A DNA stretch of 54,463 bases from Planktothricoides sp. SR001. GTDB lineage: Bacteria > Cyanobacteriota > Cyanobacteriia > Cyanobacteriales > Laspinemataceae. Under the pieces are notes generated by a model. That model was not told the DNA's origin, did no database searches, and was given only the letters and a program-made list of their open reading frames with translations. A program made the translations under genes and the position numbers. The DNA is taken from the NCBI RefSeq assembly GCF_001276715.1, contig NZ_LIUQ01000047.1, positions 1-54,463 on the forward strand. The letters are read 5' to 3'. Positions 9,631 to 15,200 of this stretch are shown piece by piece (position 1 is the stretch's first letter; each line of letters opens with the position of its first letter).

Positions 9631-10432
9631 GGGTCTCCATATTTTCTGTGATGGTGAGAAAACTTTGTGGGGCACAGAGATGCCAATCCCCAATGAATAA
9701 GGGTTCTGAGGCAATGATGGCAGAGTGGGGAAAGGAGTTATGGTGAGATAACCAGTAAAGGGTTGGGGGTGTGGCACCTAGGGAGTAGCGAGTAGCAACA
9801 AGTTCCCGTCCGTTGCTGATGATTAGGTTGGCGGATATTTTGGTGGGGTTTGAGTTGGCTAGGTGGTTAAGGCTGTGTATGGTGTCTTTCAGGGCTGCGG
9901 TGATTTGAGCAATGTTGGCAGGTTGCTGGGGGCTATGGGCATTGCTGCGAGTTTGTAAGTGGTGGATGAATAGGGCAAAGATATGTTCTGAGTCGGTGCT
10001 GCCTTGTATGAGTTGGTAGGCGGTGTCGTTGAGGAGATCGCGAATTGGTCGGTAGAGAGTTTGGCGGAAGTTTTCAATAAATCCGTTGTGGGTGAAAAGA
10101 AGACGGCCATGCTTGAAGGGCTGGCAGTTACTCAGGTCTACGGGTTGTCCGGCGGTGGCGCTGCGAATATTAGCAAGTATGCAGCCTGACTGGATGTAGC
10201 CGCTGAGTTCTGGGAGGTTGATGTCACTCCAGATGGGTAGGATGTTTTTGTATATAAAGGGGTCGGTTTCTGCGGTTGAGTGATACCAGCCAATGCCAAA
10301 GCCATCAGCATTGACGACTCCAGAAGTCATTTCTCGCGGCTGATAGCTTTGAACAATTAGAGAGTGTTCTGGTTGGTTTAGTAGGCGATCGAGGGAAATT
10401 GGTTGCCCTAAGTAGCCGAGTAAGCGACACAT
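9614..10432 (-). CDS. egtC: EgtC-like class II glutamine amidotransferase
   Basis: This protein belongs to the N-terminal nucleophile amidohydrolases. In ergothioneine synthesis EgtC removes the gamma-glutamyl group from the sulfoxide intermediate made by EgtB. The chain starts MCRLLGYLG, so Cys2 becomes the nucleophile after Met removal. Other class II amidotransferase blocks are GVVNADGFGIGWY, ANIRSATAG, FTHNGFIEN and GSTDSEHIFAL. It is 272 residues, normal for the family. It lies upstream of egtB on the same strand and overlaps it. The methyltransferase EgtD is not in the window. Because the substrate differs among relatives, general YafJ-type amidotransferase is the cautious alternative; the overlap with egtB makes EgtC more likely. 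Confidence 0.85.
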   Translation of the reverse strand: MCRLLGYLGQPISLDRLLNQPEHSLIVQSYQPREMTSGVVNADGFGIGWYHSTAETDPFIYKNILPIWSDINLPELSGYIQSGCILANIRSATAGQPVDLSNCQPFKHGRLLFTHNGFIENFRQTLYRPIRDLLNDTAYQLIQGSTDSEHIFALFIHHLQTRSNAHSPQQPANIAQITAALKDTIHSLNHLANSNPTKISANLIISNGRELVATRYSLGATPPTLYWLSHHNSFPHSAIIASEPLFIGDWHLCAPQSFLTITENMETHVLPI

Positions 10433-10590
10433 AATTTTGTTGTTGGTTGTTGGTTATTGGTTATTGGTTGGTGGTTGTTGGTTGTTTGGGTTGGCTGAAC
10501 CTGTTTGAGTTTGGCAAAGCATTGTACGACATAGAGGGAATTTTGCTGGAAAAGCGATCGCATATTTTTAGATTTACTTGACTAATGGGG
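10433..10590. repeat. GTTGTTGGTTATTGG-type repeats, egtC upstream region
   Basis: From 10436 to about 10490 heptamer variants of TTGTTGG/TTATTGG run in tandem. This is the region where an egtC promoter (minus strand) must lie; I cannot point to a convincing one. Confidence 0.6.
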
Positions 10591-10619
10591 TTGACATAAT
10601 ACAGTATGTGCTACATAAT
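10591..10619 (+). promoter_or_regulatory. Sigma-70-type promoter upstream of the RlaP-type locus
   Basis: TTGACA (10591-10596) is followed after 17 nt by CATAAT (10614-10619), one base from the consensus -10. It would start transcription about 40 nt before the small ORF at 10667 and probably covered the pseudogene at 10859 and the gene at 11820. Confidence 0.6.
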
Positions 10620-10666
10620 AATACATAGCCTTCCAGCACATAACCAGCACATAAAAGCACGATTTT

Positions 10667-10828
10667 ATGGTTGAGACGGTCTATTGGTCGGAAGGTGCTT
10701 GGTCGGAAGGTGCTTGGTCGGAAGATGATTTGATGCAATTCAAGAGCGGTTTAAACTGGCGATCGCGATATCAAACCAGCTTGATTATTCCTGAACTCGC
10801 CAACCCCCAAAGAACCAAGAACAAATAA
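10667..10828 (+). CDS. Small ORF, 53 residues, unknown
   Basis: The frame runs from ATG 10667 to TAA 10826-10828. I do not recognise the product. Near its start a 15-nt unit (TTGGTCGGAAGGTGC and variants) is repeated three times, encoding WSEGA, WSEGA, WSEDD. The remainder (LMQFKSGLNWRSRYQTSLII) looks like ordinary protein. It lies between a good promoter and the RlaP-type pseudogene on the same strand, so it may be a member or a remnant of that locus. There is no clear ribosome binding site. It could be a decayed N-terminal piece of a larger gene. Confidence 0.35.
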   Translation: MVETVYWSEGAWSEGAWSEDDLMQFKSGLNWRSRYQTSLIIPELANPQRTKNK

Positions 10829-10858
10829 CTGTCTAACAAATAACTAAAACTAAAATAG

Positions 10859-11628
10859 ATGAATCATAAAAATCAGGATTTATTAAAAGTGCTTAATCGT
10901 CAGCCCTATCCTTTGCTATTTATAACCATTAGTGGCTCACATTTATATGGATTTTCATCGGCGGATTCGGATTATGATTTACGGGGGGTGCATATTTTAC
11001 CCATCCGGGAAATTATTGGATTAAATCCCCCAAAATAAACCATAGAAATCTGTGAAGTTCAAGAACATGGATTCCCAGTTGATTTAGTCACTCACGAAAT
11101 CAAAAAAATTTTGGTACTTTTGCTGAAAAAAAATGGCTATGTTTTAGAACATTTGTATTCACCAATGGGGGTGATCCACACTCCGGCATCCGAAGAACTC
11201 AAAGAACTAGCCAAAAGTTTTATAACTCGTCACCACGCCCATCATTATCTGGGATTTGCTCGGAACCAATGGAAATTGTTTGCACAAGACAATCCACCCA
11301 AAATAAAGCCACTACTCTATGTATTCCGAGTTTTACTTACCGGGATTTATTTAATGCAAACTGGTAAAATATAAGCAAATATTATTGAATTAAATCAAGA
11401 GTTTAATCTCAGTTATATTGCTGATTTAATTGCGAGAAAAACCGAGTCATTGGAAAAATCTGTCCTTGCCTTGACCTAGGCTTCTACGAATCAGAATTTC
11501 AGCGACTTTCCTGGGAATTAGAAAAAGCTTATGATAAAAGTCACTTACCGAATGAACGAAGTTCTAAAATTTTACTCAATGATTGGTTGATTAGAGTGAG
11601 ATTAGAAAATTTTTCTGGTTTTACTTAA
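10859..11628 (+). pseudogene. Decayed RlaP-type (RNA-repair-associated) nucleotidyltransferase
   Basis: Translated from ATG 10859, the product opens with a Pol-beta-type nucleotidyltransferase motif, GSHLYGFSSADSDYDLRGV, where GS and the D-x-D (DYD) are the usual NTP and metal site. This arrangement resembles the RlaP family that comparative genomics links to RNA ligases and RNA repair. The same frame continues past stops at 11036 (TAA), 11372 (TAA) and 11477 (TAG), with clearly protein-like sequence between them (for example LYSPMGVIHTPASEELKELAK and HHAHHYLGFARNQWKLF). A frameshift near 11470 leads to the expected C-terminus (LNDWLIRVRLENFSGFT), ending at 11626-11628. Three stops plus a shift make it a pseudogene. 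The active-site region is intact within the first 59 codons, but a fragment that short is unlikely to fold alone. Confidence 0.8.
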
Positions 11629-11754
11629 CAAGATATTTTTCTGTCTAATTATTAAATTATAAGCAATTAATTATAAGCGATATTTAATTTTTTATTCAGT
11701 AATAATTAACCATTAAACAACAAAAAGCAATTGGGTAATAAATATTAGACTAAA

Positions 11755-11786
11755 ATTTTATCGTTATTTAACAATAATGATAAAAT
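11755..11786. promoter_or_regulatory. Near-perfect 32-bp palindrome before the 11820 gene
   Basis: ATTTTATC (11755-11762) and TTATT (11764-11768) mirror AATAA (11773-11777) and GATAAAAT (11779-11786), leaving the four-base centre TAAC and one mismatch. It lies 33 nt before the start codon at 11820, a fitting place for an operator or an mRNA hairpin. I cannot say which. Confidence 0.45.
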
Positions 11787-11819
11787 ATCTAAATTAATTT
11801 ATAAACAGGAGATGGAATA

Positions 11820-12551
11820 ATGGCAAAATTAAATCAGATTATTGCGATAGAAAAAGGAATTAAAAGCCAGTCGGTTCAGCAAGTAGCCGAAACTCAACGG
11901 ACACTGCAAAAGTATTCGTTATTTTCTGGGATTAGTCGCACCTATCGACCAAAAGATGAAGAAGGTGAACAACTTCCCCCAGAGTCAAATAAAGTTCAGG
12001 TGACGGCAGATGAGATTATTCACGAAACCCGAGAATTTTTGACGAAACTTTTTGATATTACGGCAACTAAAGACTGGACTAATTGCCATGCACGGGCTGA
12101 TGTGGTGGTGAATGGTCAAACGTTGTTAACCCAAGTGCCGGTGAGTTATTTACTGTTTCTAGAAAAGCAGTTATCAGATTTACACGCTTTTATTAAAAAG
12201 TTACCAATTCTTGATGCTTCCGAGCGTTGGACGTTCGATCCAAATTCTGATTGTTGGGCTACCGAACCTGTGCAAACTTTGAAGACTTTTAAGATGCCGC
12301 GTAACCACGTTAAAGCGGAGGCGACGGAACATCACCCAGCCCAAGTTGAGGTTTATTATGAGGATGTGACGATTGGCTATTGGCGGACGGTAAAATTTTC
12401 TGGGGCTTTACCAGCCCAACGGATTCACGAGTTGTTGAATCGCTTAGAAAAGTTACAACAAGCGGTTAAGTTTGCCCGGGAAGAAGCAAATAATGCTGAA
12501 GCGGAAGAACAGAGAGTTGGAGACAGAATTTTTAATTATCTGTTTTCCTGA
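11820..12551 (+). CDS. Conserved protein of unknown function (I believe DUF7873 family)
   Basis: This 243-residue soluble protein has no signal peptide or membrane segment. It starts MAKLNQIIAIEKGIK and contains blocks that I recall as strikingly conserved in actinobacterial and phage homologues: SGISRTYRPKDEEGEQLPPE, VPVSYLLFLEKQL, PNSDCWATEPV, PRNHVKAEATEHHPAQVEVY and KFSGALPAQRI. I believe the family is filed as DUF7873, but could not check. No catalytic motif is recognisable. CAGGAG at 11807-11812 gives a strong ribosome binding site. Upstream lies the RlaP-type pseudogene, downstream a terminator and the permuted tRNA-like RNA unit; the protein is intact although its neighbour has decayed. 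Context suggests an RNA-related role (binding or processing of the adjacent RNA), which is inference only. Confidence 0.8.
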   Translation: MAKLNQIIAIEKGIKSQSVQQVAETQRTLQKYSLFSGISRTYRPKDEEGEQLPPESNKVQVTADEIIHETREFLTKLFDITATKDWTNCHARADVVVNGQTLLTQVPVSYLLFLEKQLSDLHAFIKKLPILDASERWTFDPNSDCWATEPVQTLKTFKMPRNHVKAEATEHHPAQVEVYYEDVTIGYWRTVKFSGALPAQRIHELLNRLEKLQQAVKFAREEANNAEAEEQRVGDRIFNYLFS

Positions 12552-12657
12552 TTTTTTTGGATAATTGCTCCGAAAATTGAATGAGGCTATTCCGCAAAGC
12601 GGATCGATCAAAGCGAATCGCGGCCTTATGTTATTAGAGCAAATTTATTCTGCAAGG

Positions 12658-12680
12658 AGCCCACGATAGTGGGCTTTTTT
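12658..12680 (+). terminator. Rho-independent terminator after the 11820 gene
   Basis: AGCCCAC (12658-12664), loop GATA, GTGGGCT (12669-12675), then five more T. The 7-bp perfect stem with T-run ends the upstream operon just before the next promoter. Confidence 0.85.
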
Positions 12681-12691
12681 ATGCCTGAAAA

Positions 12692-12733
12692 ATTTTTGTC
12701 AAATTTGACAAAAATATCTAGATTTTCTTGTAT
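12692..12733 (+). promoter_or_regulatory. Promoter overlapped by a perfect 24-bp palindrome
   Basis: ATTTTTGTCAAA (12692-12703) and its exact reverse complement TTTGACAAAAAT (12704-12715) form an uninterrupted palindrome. TTGACA (12705-12710) inside it is a perfect -35 box, followed after 17 nt by TTGTAT (12728-12733) as a possible -10. A dimeric repressor bound here would block the RNA unit that follows. Which protein binds is unknown. Confidence 0.6.
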
Positions 12734-12840
12734 TTTTTGATAATTTAAGCTATGATGATATGAGAGTACAAGCTAAAGCTAAACCTTTAACTTAAACCGT
12801 ACTGACGTTACAGTGTAGGTTCGACTCCTACCCCTGCACA

Positions 12841-12905
12841 AGAAACCGGGTTTCTGCTTTAATTTATGCCGAAAATCAGAGTTTAAATTAAGAAACCCGG
12901 TTTCT
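12841..12905. repeat. Small palindromic element inserted inside tRNA-like module A
   Basis: AGAAACCGGGTTTCT (12841-12855) and AGAAACCCGGTTTCT (12891-12905) bound a 65-bp inverted repeat with AT-rich inner arms. The same palindrome occurs at 39604-39618 and, with one change, at 9088-9102. It sits exactly between the two acceptor strands of module A, where module B has only four bases, so it looks like a recent insertion. Confidence 0.7.
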
Positions 12906-13157
12906 GGACTCCGGGGTAGCCCAATTGGTAGAGGCGGCGTCCCGTACAAATTCAAAATCAGCTTATTACTCTAAGTTAAATATTCATCGCCGATCGCCTA
13001 AACAATCGTTGGGTTATTCCAGTGTCGAGATGCTGGCTCATCTCCAGCCTGGGGCTCCAACTTGCCCCGGTAGTTTAATTGGTAAAATACGACTTTAATT
13101 TTAAGCTAAACCCTGACTTAAATGTGAGGGCGTGTGCAAATGGGCGATATTTTAAGA

Positions 13158-13193
13158 CCCGTAGCAGGACAGCGCTACGGGCCTTTGTTTTTG
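13158..13193 (+). terminator. Rho-independent terminator closing the tRNA-like unit
   Basis: CCCGTAGC (13158-13165), eight-base loop, GCTACGGG (13174-13181), then CCTTTGTTTTT. It ends the transcript that the palindromic promoter would start. Confidence 0.75.
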
Positions 13194-13194
13194 G

Positions 13195-13255
13195 TTGTTG
13201 GTTGGTGGTTATTGGTTGGTGGTTGTTGGTTGGTTGTTTGGGGGTGGAGGAAAAG
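13195..13255. repeat. TTGGTTG/TTGGTGG heptamer repeats
   Basis: Tandem heptamer variants of TTGGTTG, TTGGTGG and TTATTGG lie between the terminator and the 3' end of the kinase gene on the opposite strand. Confidence 0.7.
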
Positions 13256-13277
13256 TTAGGAATAACGAATGACAAAT

Positions 13278-14636
13278 TTAAGTTAACGGTAGTAAAATTT
13301 CAAATTCAGTGCCCATCCCCAAGGTTGAGGTAAAGTTCAACTGACCACGGTGTTTTTCCGTGATAATTTGATGGCTAATGGCTAATCCTAATCCGGTTCC
13401 TTTCCCGACTGGCTTGGTGGTGAAGAAGTTGTCAAAAATTCGTTGCTGAATTTCTGGTTTGATGCCAGGGCCATTATCGGCAATTTTAATGGAAATCCAA
13501 TGATTTTGGTTAATGATTTTTCTAGCGGTGGTAATTTCAATGGTTGGTTGCCAGCTATCTTCGGTGGCAGGCTTTTCGACTTTTTCCATTAAGGCATCTA
13601 AGGCATTGACAATTAGATTCATTAAGACTTGGCTGATTTGCCCAGAGTAGCAGTTGAATTCTGGTAATTCTGTGTAGTTTTTGTTGATTTTAATGCCTTT
13701 TCTGATGCGGTTGTTTAAAATTAATAGGGTGCTGTCTATACATTCATGCAGATTGGCCGGTTGACTTTGGTTGCCATCCATGTGCGAAAAGTTTCTCATG
13801 CCGTCGATAATTTTGGTTAAGCGATTAGTGGCTACGTCCAGGGTTTGCATCACTTTTGGCAAGTCTTCTTGTAAAAAATCAAACTCTATTTCTTCTTTGA
13901 GGTTGAGAATTGCTTCCGGTTCCGTTGATAACTCTTGTTTGTATGTATTGACTAGGGTTAGTAAGTCTTTAATGTAGTTGACTAAAAAGCCAATGTTGCC
14001 ACTAATACATTGAACTGGGTTCCTAATTTCATGGGCAATTCCGGCAACCATTTGACCTAAGCTGGCGAGTTTTTCGGTTTGAATCAGTTGGGCTTTATTT
14101 TGTTCTTTGATTACTTTGGTGGCGAGTTCATGAATTTGTGATTGGGCGACTAAGAGTTGATGCACATCCAATATTCGGTGACATCCGGGCGTTAATTCAA
14201 CGATAATCGGTTCATTGAGGAGTTCCGGCGATCGCTGTAACACCCGACGGGCAGCCATGACAATTAAGGTGTTTGCGGGAAATACTAAAAACTCCGATTG
14301 GGTAAACTTATGTAAAGTTTTTAAAGGTCGGCGGGAAAATAATTCTATTCCGTAAGGCCGACTCATGTGTTCTAAGAATTTCCACCGGGAAATTATACCG
14401 ACTAATTGGTTGCGATCGCTTAAAATTACCCCTGGAATTAATGGATTGCTATAAAAAACTTGGGCGACTTCTTGACCGGGTTTTTCCCAGTCGATTTGAA
14501 AATCATAAAGCTCTAGTTGGTCAATGGTTGAGTCTAAGTGTAATTCTTTCTCTGGGGATGAGGGAGCGATCGCTCCCTGATGAGAATTTGGTGACGGATA
14601 AGTCTGGCAAGGAGCGGGGAAAGTTAATCCGACCAT
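13278..14636 (-). CDS. Sensor histidine kinase with N-terminal CBS-like region
   Basis: This two-component kinase has 452 residues and no membrane segment, so it is cytoplasmic. Residues about 35-170 resemble paired CBS-type modules (VILSDRNQLVGIISR) and may sense a ligand. A short coiled coil (about 165-190) leads to the dimerisation/phospho-acceptor helix with H202 in GIAHEIRNPVQ. The ATPase domain shows the N box NLIVNALDAL (340-349), DNGPGI (387-392) and GTGLGLAIS (413-421), ending in a typical GTEFEILLPLT. No receiver gene is adjacent, so the partner is unknown. Its start at 14636 (ATG) is preceded by AT-rich sequence with no strong ribosome binding site. Confidence 0.88.
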   Translation of the reverse strand: MVGLTFPAPCQTYPSPNSHQGAIAPSSPEKELHLDSTIDQLELYDFQIDWEKPGQEVAQVFYSNPLIPGVILSDRNQLVGIISRWKFLEHMSRPYGIELFSRRPLKTLHKFTQSEFLVFPANTLIVMAARRVLQRSPELLNEPIIVELTPGCHRILDVHQLLVAQSQIHELATKVIKEQNKAQLIQTEKLASLGQMVAGIAHEIRNPVQCISGNIGFLVNYIKDLLTLVNTYKQELSTEPEAILNLKEEIEFDFLQEDLPKVMQTLDVATNRLTKIIDGMRNFSHMDGNQSQPANLHECIDSTLLILNNRIRKGIKINKNYTELPEFNCYSGQISQVLMNLIVNALDALMEKVEKPATEDSWQPTIEITTARKIINQNHWISIKIADNGPGIKPEIQQRIFDNFFTTKPVGKGTGLGLAISHQIITEKHRGQLNFTSTLGMGTEFEILLPLT

Positions 14637-15200
14637 AAGTAAACCTCAAATATACAAATATAATTTTTTCTTTAGATTCATCGCTTAATCTTAATATTGA
14701 ATTTTATCAAATTTATTGGCAAAAACGCAAATTTGCTCTTTTCTTTAATCAAAGATTAAATTTAACTATTGCTTTACTTATTTTTAACCCTTTGAAGCAA
14801 AAAAATACCTATGGGTTATAAACCTGTTTTTTATCCCACCAAAGAAATTAAGCAACATAAATTTATCTAAAAAAGCCGGTTTATTGACTTGGGGTTTTCA
14901 GTTGGCTATATGCTGCGGTTTGGTCAAGTTTGGTTAAAACCGCGATCGCCTCTTGTTTGATATTTTCCATAATTTCATCTCCTATCTATCTATATATGAA
15001 TCAGGATAGTCCACAATCCGATGATAACTCTACACTATTTACTCTACTGTTTACTCTTTCCTTGGTGATGTTGGGTAACAGCCAATAGCCCAAGTACAAA
15101 AAACTGAAAAGCTGATAGCTAATAGCTGACCGCTGAATAGGTTCATATGTATGACAGTTATTCGTTATTCGTTGTTTGAGAGCAAGGGCGATCGCCCTGA
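14637..15200. other. AT-rich spacer between the two kinases
   Basis: A 560-nt gap. The only feature I can support is the small ORF at 14881-14970. The rest is AT-rich without repeats I recognise. Confidence 0.5.
14881..14970 (-). CDS. 29-residue ORF with a strong ribosome binding site
   Basis: On the minus strand AGGAG stands 8 nt before ATG 14970, the best ribosome binding site in this gap. The peptide (MENIKQEAIAVLTKLDQTAA and nine more residues) looks like one amphipathic helix. It recalls the N-terminus of small antitoxin-like cyanobacterial proteins, so it may be the stub of a lost toxin-antitoxin gene. Similarity is too weak for a family call. Confidence 0.35.
   Translation of the reverse strand: MENIKQEAIAVLTKLDQTAAYSQLKTPSQ

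Larger units (their letters stand above)
12740..13193 (+). ncRNA. Non-coding RNA unit with two permuted tRNA-like modules
   Basis: Two modules each read T arm, acceptor 3' strand, acceptor 5' strand, D arm. Module A: T stem GTAGG/CCTAC around TTCGACT (12815-12831), acceptor 3' strand CCCTGCA (12832-12838), and after a 71-nt gap acceptor 5' strand TCCGGGG (12910-12916) with a D-arm-like TAGCCCAATTGGTAGAGGC. The acceptor strands pair at 6 of 7 positions. Module B: T stem GCTGG/CCAGC around CTCATCT (13032-13048), acceptor 3' strand CTGGGGC (13049-13055), T, CCA (13057-13059), four bases, then acceptor 5' strand GCCCCGG (13064-13070) and TAGTTTAATTGGTAAAAT. Here all 7 acceptor pairs form (one G-U). 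CAGTGT precedes both T arms. TTTAACTTA (12786-12794) can pair with TAAGTTAAA (12972-12980), closing module A. Bacterial Y RNAs mimic tRNA and are the nearest known analogue; a degenerate tRNA array is the alternative. Confidence 0.55.

Noticed and set aside
12910-13059. A normal-order tRNA with a long insertion (D arm at 12910, T arm at 13032)
   Set aside because: The acceptor strands TCCGGGG and CTGGGGC do not pair, whereas the permuted partners do.
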